Below, in pieces: positions 1-11,099 of a stretch of 64,000 nt of DNA. Numbering within the stretch: the stretch's first letter is position 1; each line of letters opens with the position of its first letter. Origin of the DNA: Hydractinia symbiolongicarpus. Its lineage: Eukaryota; Cnidaria; Hydrozoa; Anthoathecata; Hydractiniidae. Location of the stretch: assembly GCF_029227915.1 (NCBI RefSeq), contig NC_079875.1:25244001-25308000 (forward strand), written 5' to 3'. Made by a program: the position numbers and the translations under genes. The notes beneath the pieces are model-generated. The model worked only from the letters and a program-made list of their open reading frames with translations, did not search any database and had not been told where the DNA came from.

Positions 1-1500
1 CCTTCGCATACCGACGGTCTCCCACAAAAGTTTAATCAAAATGTAAAAAATGAGAGGTAACGACAAAATCAAAGTTTGCAAAATTTAACTATTTCAGTAC
101 ATATATCTACTGCATATGCCCTCTAAAACAATATTTTAATCCAAAATGCCAAAGAAAAACAGTTTGCAACAAAAATCAGTTATTTCGATAATATTGCATA
201 CACTCTTTCCTCACAAAAGCTTCACAAACTGTAAAAAAAAGAATGGTTGTAGGGAGTGCTTCTGATTCAACAAAAAAAGTTTTTTTGACATATTGCATCT
301 AGCCCTTACCCATTAAATCTTACACAAAATTTCCAAAACTATATACGATTTAGAACACATCAAATTTAAATCGAGAAGGATCAGTCATTTCGATATATTG
401 CACGGAGTCCTCCCCAGTAAGAATTTATACAAAATATAGAAAAACAAAGCTTGCAAGGTGTAAAATTGAATTCTTCTTCTGTGTATATATATATGGTCCT
501 TCCTCGCAAAATTAACATAAAATGTCAAAAAGGTTCAGATATAACATCTAACACAACAAAAATCAGTTCTATCAGTATATGTCATGCCATTGTCTTCCAC
601 CAAATGTTCCCCTTAAAGTTTCACAGACACAGCCTGTAAATTAAAAACAACTAAGATCAGGTATTTTGGTCTATTTCATACCATTCTGTTCCAAATAACT
701 TATAAAATGTAAAAATTGAGTGGTAAAACAGAAATGTCAAAAAGAAGAAGTATAAAGAAGAGTATAAAATTGAAATCAACAAAGTAGCTCTTTTGGTGTA
801 TTAAATATAAGCCATACGCACAAAAGTTTACACTAATTGTAAGAAAATGGTTGTGTTTAGTAATTCTAAATTAAGAAAAGTCAGTTCTTTTAGCATGCTG
901 ATTAAGGTTTTTGCCCACAATTTGAAACAAATTAAATTTACATTTTAAAAATAAGTAATTTCTGAACTTTATTTTCAGAATATTTGGAGGAAAAGAACTT
1001 CGCAAACCAAAAAAAACCCAGGAAAATGTTTAAAATTTTCAGGGTTAATAACGTTTGATGTGTTTTGTGGGAATATATATACTGGGAATCTTTAGTTTAA
1101 AGCTAGCATTAGCTAGCTACAGCAGCTAATAGCTAGTCACTTAAATATAAACTGGAGACTTAGCTAGGCAAAAAGAACATGGCTACATATATATATATAT
1201 ATATTCCTAGCTAGCTAGCTAGTTGTTGGTGGTGGTTGGCTTTTATGATGCTAGCTATAAAACATGTCTGGCAACAATAATATAATCAAAACTGAAAATA
1301 AAACATGAAAAAACCTTACAGAACCTTGCTATGATTAATTTATAAAACCATGCTCTTCTTCAAATGTTTTTTTAAAGATTTATTTTGAATGAAAGAGTAG
1401 AGAATACTCAAAAAGAACAGCCATCTTTTTCGTAAACACAATTTCCGTTTTATGCTAGGAACTTCATTTAACAGTCCGTATACTTTGTGAATATCTAATA
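1..1500. repeat. Dispersed repeat, copy 1 (matches about 18.6-19.85 kb)
   Basis: This stretch aligns by eye, in the same orientation, with about 18,640-19,850. Shared landmarks include the 'aatccaaaatg' stretch near 135 and 18,770, the GCTAGCTA-rich block at 1,100-1,240 and 19,480-19,600, and the 'cagccatctttt' block near 1,420 and 19,780. The second copy lies inside a Helitron-like non-autonomous element, so this is probably the truncated interior of a related element. The short open frames here are not conserved between copies, and I take them as chance. Confidence 0.7.
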
Positions 1501-1690
1501 CCGTTTCATATGTAGCGATACCTATATATATATATGCTAACATAGAGTTTTTTGGCATAAGGGTATATATATTTATATCGTTATTAGCAGCGGGTTATGT
1601 ATTTACACCTTATGTGCGATTTCTATGCAGTACATCTCTAATTTTTTTAGTTAAATTTTAGCGTACGGCCACGTCATAAGAAAGTGACCC

Positions 1691-2362
1691 GTGATTTCCG
1701 TGTCGTGGACTCACAGTTTTACTCACGCAAGGGAATTAATATATAAGATGTTGACTTTTAGCAAACACGTTAAAGATTTGTGCAAGAAAGCAAGCAATAA
1801 ATTAAATGCTCTTGTTAGATTATCACCGTATATGGATCAACAAAAATTATATCTCATATTAAATTCTTTTATTTTATCTCAGTTTGGTTACTGTCCTTTA
1901 CTTTGGATGTTTTGTAACCGTACTACTAACAATTCCATCAATAGAATCCATAGTAGAGCCCTTCGTGTAATAACTAATGATTATAGCTCTTCATTTCAAG
2001 ACCTATTGGATAAAACTGGAACTGTTAGTGTACATCACCGTAATTTGATTATTTTATTAAAGGAATTATATAAAGTCAAAAATAATACCAATCCTGATAT
2101 TATGTCCGAAGTATTTATTCTTAACAAAAATAGGTACTCGAATCGTATTAATTCAGAGTTTTTTCGAGGTAGAGCACAAACTGTAAAATATGGCTTGGAA
2201 ACTGTAACCTTCAGAGGACCGCAGCTATGGGCAACTCTACCAAAATCTATTCAAGAAGCGCCATGCATTTCAACGTTTGTAAGTTGTCTAAAAAAATGGA
2301 AAGGCTTAACTTGTCAGTGTCGTCTTTGTAGATTGTATATTCACAATTTAGGATACATATAG
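1691..2362 (+). pseudogene. Non-LTR retrotransposon reverse transcriptase, C-terminal part (5'-truncated)
   Basis: About 223 residues match the C-terminal end of the pol protein of CR1/Jockey-like non-LTR retrotransposons. The conserved thumb and post-RT signatures are visible: 'SQFGYCPLLWMF', 'NRIHSRALRVITNDY', 'HHRNL', 'LKELYKVK', a central 'FRGPQLW..LP' and a Cys-rich 'CQCRLCRLYIHNLGYI' end. The catalytic YxDD palm, the endonuclease and ORF1 are all missing, which fits 5' truncation during target-primed reverse transcription. The frame opens with GTG and has no real start, so it is a dead-on-arrival copy rather than a gene. An AT-rich tail follows. The family label is from recognition; the clade is not certain. 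Confidence 0.9.
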
Positions 2363-2530
2363 AAATAAGATCACCTTTTGAGGTTAAATTCTTTTTAGTT
2401 TATTTATTATTTTTAATTTATATTTGTTAGTTACATGAAGTCGATTTTAATTAGTCAGTTTTTTTAAATATGACTATTTTTATTGTATTTTCGACAATAA
2501 ATAATGTGAAAATAAATAAAAAAAAATAAA
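2363..2530 (+). other. 3' untranslated tail of the non-LTR element
   Basis: AT-rich sequence after the reverse-transcriptase stop, ending in an A-rich run of simple AAATAAATAAAAAAAAATAAAA type near 2,509-2,530. This is where the 3' end of a 5'-truncated non-LTR insertion is expected. Target-site duplications were not resolved. Confidence 0.5.
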
Positions 2531-3816
2531 AATACACATTAAAAATTGAGTGCAGAAATATTTGATTTAGCTATAGGTTCTTGGTGAAAGGTCTCACTTC
2601 TCCCCCCCTTCCATCGAATTAAACAATATCCTGCTATAAATCCCTTATTGAAATATAGACTGTCACACTTTATAATCATAAATTTATCGCAGAGTTTGTA
2701 ATCACTTCATGTCGCAAGCGTACCCCCTTGTTTCGGTTTTATTGAAACATTAGGGCGAATCAGGCAGTTTCCACTCTGGCAGCAATACCAGATTTTAATT
2801 CTGCCACATTTATAGCTACGCGCTATGCTAGCGCTTTAAAAGTAAGTAAGCAGTTTCATTGTGGTTCCAAGTGAAACGTATTAGTATATTAAGAACAAGG
2901 AAGTGATAAGAAAAATAAACACATTTTTTACTTTGTTGCTAGAGACCAATGACACTGTGAAAAATAATACAATAAAAATGCTTTTAAAGTTCGTCTTCTT
3001 ATGCCTGTTCTACTAAACTACAAAAGTGCATTGTGGTTCCAATGCAAGATTATGTTTGCGATAATGTTCGGGTATTTGGCTACGCTAGCATTTTACTGTG
3101 CTACCAATTCCGTGCTAAGGAGGTAAAACAAATGTTTTTGATTTAACGGTTTTGTAACACATTCGTACCAACAGGAATGTAGCGACAAACTCCCGATATT
3201 ACGAAGTTAAGCCGTTTTCACTTTGGTGGAGTGACAAGAGATGAAGGTATAGGTATATAAGAATAAAGACATAGGTACATTATTTCCTAATTCGCTTTGC
3301 TCAATCAAAAATAACCCTATATATTTTCTAAACTCCATGCAGGACAATAATACGCAAGCATATATTGTCATTGGAATATGCCCAAAGGCCTCTCTACTAA
3401 GGTCAGTGTTAACGATATTAAATTTTTACCTCATCCTCCTGCTTAGCAATATCATCGTAATAACAATCTTTATTACTCCGTTATATCAGTCTTAGAAAGT
3501 CTTCGCTTTTTTTCTACTGAGATAAGTGCAAGCTTTACTTAGAAATTTGCCTTTTCCGGGACAAAAACTCTCCGGTACCTCACAGCCAAATGAGGTTAGT
3601 TTCATTTACCTATTTTCCGAAAATAAACCATATAGAAACGGCATAAGGTTTAAAATAATATCTTATCATTTTTTACAAATTTTTATGGGGTGGGTGGGCT
3701 TTTTCTTTACCTTGTTACAGCTGTGATGGTTAATCGACTTCTGGAACTAGTGTGCCGTGAATATTCACTGATAAATTTAGAAGAATCAAATGAAATTTAA
3801 AAAGGTTTTTTTTTAC
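2531..3816. other. Non-coding stretch
   Basis: AT-rich sequence with no convincing gene. The 66-residue frame at 3,526-3,726 has no recognisable domain. I see no RNA gene and no clear repeat structure. Confidence 0.4.
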
Positions 3817-3955
3817 GGTGCCTCTGGGGACCTCCTTTAGGGAGTCATTAAGAGCACATTAAAGGAGTCAAAATAAGTGCTCAAATGACTCCTTTTAAGT
3901 TGTCATGATTAATGACTCCTTCTTGTTACTCATTTATGTACTCCCCACAGGCACC
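3817..3955. mobile_element. Short palindromic MITE-like element
   Basis: About 139 bp bounded by a 14-bp inverted repeat: GGTGCCTCTGGGGA at 3,817-3,830 and TCCCCACAGGCACC at 3,942-3,955, with one mismatch. Inside, GGAGTCATT-type and AATGACTCC-type words recur in both orientations, so the whole unit could fold back on itself. It has no coding capacity. This looks like a miniature inverted-repeat element; the superfamily cannot be told. Confidence 0.6.
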
Positions 3956-4659
3956 CAATCAATGAGTCCCTAAAGGGTTTCAATGAGTAATATAGTTCTC
4001 GTTACGCGTTCATCGCGCAGAAAAAAACATCAGATATATCATTGGAGTTTTTATTGCCTTGTTAATTCAGGCTAAAAAATGTACATAAATTATTAATATA
4101 TTGGGAACAAAAAATATTAATTATTATCAATAACGAAAAATAAATAAATATTAGCAAAAGAAAAATATAAATTATTATCAAGAACTAAAAATATTAATTA
4201 TTATCAATAACGAAAAATAAATACTAGAACCGAAAAATATTCAAATTGTATTACACCTATGGTCGTGCGTGGACAAACACTAACTCAGAGAACCTAAATT
4301 CGCACAAGCAAATTTCAATTACAACACTCTGAAGATTTGAGGAAGGACGTTTTTGGGTGACCATTTTTAGAAATGTTTTTTTGGAATTTATAATATACAT
4401 ATACAAGTAAAAATACTAAACACATAAGTAAAACAGTTACTACAATCTTAAAAATATGCTACATAAATATTTTTTTTTCTTTTTTCCTGTGAATTTTTTT
4501 GAAAAGCAGCATAGAGGAATCTCCCCACTATTAAAAATCTAGGGCAGTTATCAAAAGTTGCATGAGCACATAGGAAATTAACATGTTTTTCACAGGTGTA
4601 AATATTTCTTTATAATATATTAAGGATAAAAATAGGACTACGCAACGTTTTTGTATACA
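3956..4659. other. Non-coding AT-rich stretch
   Basis: Contains local imperfect repeats of the words AATATTAATTATTATCAA and ACGAAAAATAAATA at about 4,110-4,240. No gene seen. Confidence 0.35.
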
Positions 4660-5335
4660 TTAATTCAAGAATAATTTCAGAGTGAAACTTTTCAAGCAGG
4701 TTTTTGTGTGGTATGTATATAAAATATACAAGTAGGATGTCATACTCATTGCTTTTTTGCTGAGACGTTGAAAGACAGAGATCAATAGAACGTTTACATG
4801 TGCACCAATGTCTATTTTATACGTAACCATTGTATCATTGGTTGAGAGATCGATTCGCCATTCTGGATGGTCTGATGCAGTTGGATCGGACAATTCGTTG
4901 ACTCTGCAGTTGGATAGTACTTTTTCGAATGTGATGTCGTTTTCGCAGAGTAGGCATTCTTTAAATTTTTGTCTCTTAAACCGATAATGATCATATTTTT
5001 GATATGAGAGAATCCCGAGTTCACATAGTCTTCACTCAATTTACATAATCTAGTGTAGTATTCATCAAATTTCTCAAAGTCTTCCTGACGAACAGTGAAG
5101 AATGTAAATCTCATAAAGTCAATTTTTTTCTTGGTTTAAAGTGATCATCAAATTTCTGGAGAATAATGTTCAATTTCATTTCATCTCCTTCATGGAATTC
5201 AAAGGTATCGTAAATTTCTTTGCATTGCTTACCTATGCAGTGAAGAAGGATTGATGATTTGACAATATCTGGCTTATCAGCAGATTCGGTGGCTTGGAGG
5301 GAGATTGAGTCAGCCATCTTTGATAAAAATAACAA
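4660..5335 (-). pseudogene. LTR retrotransposon (Ty3/gypsy-like) gag-protease remnant
   Basis: Three overlapping minus-strand frames read as one decayed polyprotein. The upstream frame (5,335-5,111) has gag-like text ('SSILLHCIGKQCKEIYDTF', 'FDDHFKPRK'). It continues in another frame (5,114-4,900) with 'FEKFDEYYTRLCKLSEDY' and 'IKNMIIIGLRDKNLK', typical of metazoan gypsy capsid. A third frame (4,893-4,780) carries 'WRIDLSTNDTMVTYKIDIGAHVNVL', which resembles the retropepsin active site but reads D-I-G instead of D-T-G. The zinc-knuckle region between gag and protease seems deleted. Frameshifts and the altered active site make it non-functional. No flanking LTRs were found by eye. Confidence 0.75.
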
Positions 5336-6689
5336 GAGTAAAAACTATGTACAGGTCTAATCGATATATAGGGTTATAAAGCTGTGTACAGGTGGATAAA
5401 CAATCCTAGCTTAGCAGCGTGTAGGCAGGGCTTATATAGCTAGTCTATCTCAATAAAAAACATATCTGTCAATTTAAATTTATTGCTCGTCAAGTTAAAC
5501 CATTATTATCCTTCAATTTTTTCGTGTTTCTGCAAGAGGATTTCGTTGAACATGCTTTTGATCTTAGTATTGACGACGAGTGACATAATAAATGTTTAAT
5601 TGGGCACTTATTTAAAATTGACTTTTAGGGTTGCTGCTGATTTAAGGCACTTAAAAAATTATAGTGGACATAAGAAAAACGAAAAAATAAATATGAAGAT
5701 TTCGACACTAAATTTCATGTATAGATTTAAAAAAAGAGTTTTTGAGTAAAGGTAGTTTTTTCTAATTTCCAAAATGTTTGAATAAGCCTCCCCTTTGGCT
5801 CTAATACATTCAAGTAACCCCTCGGCTATCTTAAGAGGGGCGCTTATTAAAAATGTACAAGAAAGACTGAGAAAAATCCCTCTTTATAATTTTTTGCCAA
5901 TCACATTAAGAAAATGGTACAGGTATATATCCTATTTGTTTTTTTAGTGTTCAGTTAAAACACCCTAATAGAGGAAAAACAGAGCTTAGGTTAATCACTA
6001 CATCTGGGAGAAAATTCACTTTTCCCTGAAAGCTATATATACTATGTAAGAGAACCCAAGGTATAAATGATGTTGGATTTTTATTATAGAGCTTAAAAAG
6101 TTGTTTACAGGTTTTTTAGATTTGTTGAAAAGCTCTTTTCGTTCTCAAGATATTCACATTTAAAGAATTTCAAATTTAATTATGCTGCATAAATTATGAT
6201 GGCGTCAGTAAGGTTTATAAGTCTAAAATCATTTTTTTACCTTGGGTTCCCTTCAAGGTAAAATGTCTACACGTAAAAAGACATGGTGAATCAATCCAAT
6301 GCTCGTTCAATACTAAGTGTATTGCTACAATATGCGAGAATCTTTGGTGTAAATAATTAGATCAAAACGATATGTACGAGTTATCTCATTTGTTTCCTTT
6401 TTAGATTCGTCGTCGACGTATAAAAAAGAAACTCGAAAGCAAATATAGGCTCATATAATCAAAGCTCAAAAACTCAAACCTCAAATATTAGACATTGGAC
6501 TAGTATTATTGTAAAAGCTTGAATCTAAAACCAAGTCCAGTAGCTGCAAAGCTAGATTATTACGGAGATTAAAATAACAACGCTTAACAGACTTATTTCA
6601 TTTTTAAAGGCTTTTTTCTACCCCATCACATTTGAATACTTCATTTTGTAAAGCGCGCGAATAGAAACCGCCGTGACGCTGATTTGATC
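5336..6689. other. Non-coding stretch between retroelement and Helitron
   Basis: AT-rich sequence with no recognisable coding region. If the gag remnant had a 5' LTR it should be here, but I see no clear TG...CA-bounded pair. The Helitron 5' end should also lie in this interval but was not identified. Confidence 0.35.
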
Positions 6690-7425
6690 ATGATTATTTA
6701 TGTTTTAAGATTTGATAAACCTATGATGTTGGGAATGTTTTTCTTTGTGATGTTAACACTGTTACTATCCGGTGATATTGAAACAAATCCTGGCCCGTAC
6801 ACTATTTTAAAGTCAGTACAAGGATCATTTCACCAAGGGGATCCAAGGTTAGTAACGTTTATTGGTACACAATGCATGTGTAATTCTCTATTTGCAATAG
6901 TTTGGTCAGTCATTAAATAGGACTCGATTTGGAACACCGGCGATCTATATCATGTTCTTTGCGAGGGAACAAAATTGTATACAGGCCTAGGTTACACTAA
7001 CCAGTGTTTAAGCATGTCTGAACTTAACGCTTCAAAATGAAGTTGTGCTAATAAAAGGTTTAGAAAATAGTTCCCATATTATCAGAGATGGACCTGGTAG
7101 CTCTAACTTGCATGCGTATTGCTCGTCAAGTTCTGATAAAGGACATGGAATGTTGTGCATTATTGGTGGAGTACGTTTTGCTATAATTTGGGCGAATCCG
7201 CAATTTTTTTTGTTCGATCCACATAGTCGAAACAGTCGAGGGAAAATAACCGAATGCGGTAAGTCGGTCCTTTTGAAATTTGACTTGTTGCAACAGGTTG
7301 AATACTACATACGCGAAATATATGTATCCCCTGGGCAAGGAATGTGTCTCGAGATGCAATATTTTAGGATAGTAGCACGTGACGACAAAAGGTGTAACAT
7401 TATGTTATCCTTTCGTCGAAACTGA
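6690..7425 (+). pseudogene. 2A-like peptide followed by C76-like (herpes tegument/OTU-type) cysteine protease, broken
   Basis: From the ATG at 6,690 a hydrophobic leader of about 23 residues runs into the ribosome-skipping signature 'SGDIETNPGP'. Downstream comes 'SFHQGDPR....GTQCMCNSLFAI', which resembles the catalytic-cysteine block of Peptidase C76/OTU-like domains carried by some animal Helitrons. After a stop at 6,918-6,920 and frame changes, the frame at 7,045-7,425 carries 'MLCIIGGVRFAIIW' and 'FFLFDPHSRNSRG', the expected Asp-x-His second catalytic block. In such elements the protease may process the polyprotein or act on ubiquitin-like proteins; that role is inferred. It is clearly broken here. 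Assignment to C76 rather than OTU is tentative. Confidence 0.7.
6759..6797 (+). other. 2A-like (StopGo) ribosome-skipping peptide motif
   Basis: The codons encode LLLSGDIETNPGP, an exact match to the D-(V/I)-E-x-N-P-G-P consensus of 2A peptides. Translation would separate the upstream hydrophobic leader from the downstream protease between Gly and Pro. Similar leader-plus-2A arrangements are known in animal non-LTR retrotransposons and in some echinoderm proteins, where the 2A region can also act as a signal sequence. Confidence 0.85.
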
Positions 7426-7443
7426 GTTAAAATAGAAATTTCC

Positions 7444-7830
7444 GTGAATCACAAGGTGGTCGGGCGAAACAAAGAGCGTCAACTGCCAAATATAAAAAAA
7501 CAGAGTAGGGTTAAACAAGACAGAAAGAGTCAACAACAACGTATAAGAAAACGAAGCGGGGTCAAACAAGACAGAAAGAATCAGTGGCCAAATACAAAAA
7601 AACAGAGCGGGGTCAAACAACTCAAAAGGAGTCAATAGCCAAATACAAAAAAACAGAGCGGGGTCAAGCAACTAAAAAAGAGTCGATAGCCAAGTACAAA
7701 AAAACAGAGCAGGGTCAAGCAACTTAAAAAGAGTCAAAGACCAAATACAAAACAACGGAACAAGGCCAAGCTAGGCAAAAAAGATTCAATAGGCAAATAT
7801 AGGAAAACGGAACACGGTCAAGATATAAAA
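7444..7830 (+). repeat. Degenerate coding tandem repeat, lysine-rich
   Basis: A unit of about 50-60 bp, 'gccaaatacaaaaaaacaga' then 'gcggggtcaaacaa', recurs six or seven times with drift. It encodes Lys/Gln-rich text of KYKKT.RGQA type. Such basic repeats occur before the zinc-finger region of several Helitron and related transposon proteins and could bind nucleic acid. The frame is interrupted several times, and the minus-strand frame over it is a shadow. Confidence 0.7.
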
Positions 7831-8160
7831 AAGGCTGCAAAAAAACGATACACATCCGCGCACAAATTTAAAACGAAGATCGACGAATTCAAGAAATGCA
7901 TTGAGAAAAGACCATTTTACGTTTGCGTTATATGTAATTGTTCATTGTATAAACGGTCTGTAAAATTGTTTCACCGTATTGATTACGCAGGAGTTTCAGA
8001 ACAACATTTTCTATATGGAGTACAAAGTTTTGATAGTAAAGAATACATATGTACAACATGTCATTTAAAACTTAGAAAGGAAAAATCCCCGCGCAAGCTG
8101 TATCTAACAATCTTAAAATATTTGACCTCCCTGAAGCAATGTGTACATTGCGACGCTTAG
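7780..8160 (+). pseudogene. Helitron protein, N-terminal zinc-finger region
   Basis: The open frame continues from the lysine-rich repeat into 'RPFYVCVICNCSLYKRSV' and later 'KEYICTTCHLKLRKEK'. That gives a paired CxxC arrangement, spaced as in the cysteine-rich region that precedes DUF6570 in Helitron-type proteins. It ends at 8,158-8,160 with a frame change; the next frame overlaps it from 8,139. It probably served in DNA binding in the intact transposase, which is inferred from position. Confidence 0.6.
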
Positions 8161-9104
8161 AAAAGATTATTATGTCCAAAAGAATTTTATTTAAACGCAT
8201 TGCAATAATGCCAAAAGGTCAGTACCCTAAAATAAAAGGGGCAATCTGTAACGTTCCAATAAAAGCTGATGAGATTAGTAATATCTTACCAAGAGGAATG
8301 GAGAATAATGGCGTAGTGCAAGTTTCATTAAAGAAGAAATTAAATTTTAAATCTAACGTTTACCTGGAATCAGTAAGGCCAGATGTTATTCGGGATGTCC
8401 TTTACTATTTAAAGGTGGTGAATCCTTTATATAAAAATATTGAAATTAATCTTGCAAACATACCGCCTTCCTGGATTAATTTGGCATCTGATCATGAACG
8501 TGAAAAAAGTCATAACGAAATAAAAATTGATTTTGTATGTGAACGTCCAGTAGAATTAATAAGTAACTGTACCGGTAACGTTGATCCTGAAGAAAATTCC
8601 GAAAATAACGAGGAAGAGGGTGAAAACCCATTGAATGAACACCACTTATCTTGTCAAGAAACATCTTTTATCCCTAATATTCCACATGAGCATATTGATG
8701 ACGGGAGTATTGTTATTGCTCCGGGTCAAGATAACATTCCCATACCAATAATTTCTGATCAACATTGTGATAAACTGACACATCCTTATCTATTTCCAAC
8801 AGGTAAATTCGGATATCACGCAGAAAGAAAAGTACCCCTTTCCCCGACAAAATACTTTAATCAACGACTGTTAAATTATAAACAGAAGTTTGCCTCGGAT
8901 ACTGATTATATATTTTTTGCTCATGCAGTAACTCAACACCTTATTTTAAATAGTCGCATAAACATCGCTATGCAGAAAATAAAAGCCGACGGTCTTACAG
9001 CAGGAATGATGTCCTCAAACTTTAAAGAAAGTGTTAAATCATTTATAGCTAGTGACGACGCTTTCACATTTATGAGCACATTAAAAGGAACTCCTGCATA
9101 TTGA
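8139..9104 (+). pseudogene. Helitron protein, DUF6570-like region and Helitron_like_N start
   Basis: The frame opens with 'LRRLEKIIMSKRILFKRIAI' and 'MPKGQYPKIKGAICNVPI', a block I recognise as DUF6570 of Helitron-type proteins. An acidic linker follows, then 'PLSPTKYFNQRLLNYKQKFA', 'YIFFAHAVTQHLILNSRINI' and 'SFIASDDAFTFMSTLKGTPAY', which is the start of the Helitron_like_N (Rep) domain. The frame ends at TGA 9,102-9,104. The same frame continues at once into the Rep core, so this is one nonsense mutation, probably of a Trp codon, not the end of a gene. Confidence 0.85.
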
Positions 9105-9764
9105 AAGCGATTTCTCTTTGAAGTTTTAGCCATGGTAAAACAGTTAGGACTTCCGACATTTTTCATGACCCTTTCTTGCGCAGATTTAAGATGGAATGAA
9201 CTAGTTAAAATTATAACTAAACTACAAGGGAATGATATCACTGCAGAGGAAATTGAAAATCTAAACTACTTTCAACGAACCGAGATTCTTAATAGCAATC
9301 CAGTTCTTATAGCAAGACATTTTCAATACAGAGTTGAGACGTTTTTTAAAACCATAGTTGTCAACGGACCGTTAGGTAAAGTAAACTACTACGCCAATAG
9401 AGTTGAATTTCAAGTAAGAGGTAGTCCACACATTCACTCTTTGCTATGGGTAAACAATGCGCCAATCTTACGTAGTGACAATAAAGAGGAGTACGTTGCT
9501 TTCGTTGATAACATAATTAAATGTACACTTCCTGATAAAGAAAGTGATCCAAGTCTCTACAAACTAGTTTCAACATTTCAAACACATTCTCACTCAAAAT
9601 CTTGTCGTAAATACAAGAATAAAAATTGCCGATACTCCTTTGGCAAATTCTTCATTGACCGTACAATTGTTGCTGAACCATTACCTGATAATATATCTGA
9701 AGAAGAAAGGGAAATAATATTGAATGAAAGGAAGACGATACTAGACAAGGTAAAGACATCATAG
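9105..9764 (+). pseudogene. Helitron Rep (HUH nuclease) domain, first half
   Basis: In frame with the preceding segment. It contains 'QLGLPTFFMTLSCADLRWNE' and the HUH metal-binding motif 'RGSPHIHSLLW' (His-Ile-His encoded at 9,429-9,437), the core of the rolling-circle Rep nuclease that nicks and joins the transposon ends. A Cys/His cluster ('HSHSKSCRKYKNKNCRYSFG') follows. The frame ends near 9,762 and the protein continues in another frame from 9,773, so a frameshift separates the two Rep halves. Confidence 0.9.
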
Positions 9765-9772
9765 ATTCAAAT

Positions 9773-10828
9773 ATGAATTCACGAATCAATAATATTCTTA
9801 TTCCAGATGAACCGAATTATAGGCGCCCAAGAACAATTAAAGAAATACTTGAAAGTTTAGACATCACTAAGGAAGAATATGAAAACGCATTAAGCATCTC
9901 GCCTGATAGTCGATTTCAAATTTACTTTCGAAGGCTTCCAGATTCTTGTTTTATCAATAATTATTTCATCGAAGGTTTGAAGGCATGGGAAGCCAACATA
10001 GACATTCAGCCTGTTCTTGATTATTATAAAGCAGTGTCTTACATGTGCGCTTACTTGTCGAAAGCGGAAGACGAATCTTCAGAAGCGATGAAAAAAGCCG
10101 CGTCACAAGCGCTAGAAACTCGTGGTTCGTTATTTGAACAGATGAAGTCAATTGCAAATGCGTATCGAAATCATCGCGAAATGTCAGTTCAAGAAGCGGT
10201 TGCTATAATAATGCCAGAGATATGGCTGCGAAAGACTTTTCCTGTTGTTGTTTTTGCAAATAGTAACATTCCTGAGAAACGGTACAGGGTATGTCGGAAC
10301 GAAGAAGAAATTTTAAGTTTGCTACCGGACAGTACTGATATTTTCAAGCATAATATGTCGGATAGATACATGGATAGACCAAATACAGAATTCAAAAATG
10401 GAAAATATCGCATGCTGGACCGAATGTGCTATGCAGAATTTTTATCGAATTATTCTGTGAAAATAAAACCAAAACCAGAAGATGAAAATGACAGCCAACC
10501 AGAAATACTTGAAAAAATCATACCTGAAATGCAAATGGATTCTACTTATCCAAAAACTCTGCCTTTAATGTCCTCTAAGGAAATGTTGTCTTTGCGAAAA
10601 CAAAAATGCGTTTTGATATACCATATACCCAGTCGAGAAAAAAATCCAGAAGGATATGCGCATCATTTGCTTTTTATGTTCTATCCGTTTCGACAAGAAG
10701 CAGAATTGTTAAGTGAAAATTTGGGAACTTACACGGGAAAAATATTGAAAGAAGGTGTATTAGAAGCTATAAATAGAAATAAAAGAATTTGCGAGCCTTT
10801 CGGTAACTTGTTGAAGAAGCAATGGTAA
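9773..10828 (+). pseudogene. Helitron Rep domain, second half with catalytic tyrosines
   Basis: Continues the Rep domain. 'KAVSYMCAYLSKAED' has the paired tyrosines (Tyr90 and Tyr94 of this frame) and the lysine of the Y-x3-Y-x2-K motif that forms the covalent DNA link in Helitron Rep proteins. Downstream text leads toward the helicase ('RFDKPNTEFKNGKYR'-like linker, 'IPSREKNPEGYAHHLLFMFY'). A frame change at about 10,805-10,830 breaks it; a further open stretch of linker lies to about 10,930 in another frame. Confidence 0.85.
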
Positions 10829-11099
10829 ATTTTCATACAAATGTAAATAACCTTGATTCTTTCGCCGAACAAGAAATACAAATAACCAAATCGATGACGA
10901 AGTACAAAATGAGACCGAAAACGTCCAAATGAGTGGGTCTTTTTCATCTGAAGTGAACCTGGAATTTCCGATGATGAACTCCATGAAAAAATTCGAACAT
11001 TAATTAAAACTCAAAGGCAATTATTTGATATTGTAAATGATTGGGTTAGAGATTACATAAAAATCTTAGCATGTAACGCAGACCATAAAGTCAAGCCAA

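Noticed and set aside
5336-6000. Candidate LTR beside the gag-protease remnant
   Set aside because: No direct repeat with TG...CA ends found on either side by eye.
7405-7671. Minus-strand repetitive frame rich in Phe-Leu-Asp-Pro
   Set aside because: Shadow of the plus-strand lysine-rich Helitron repeat.
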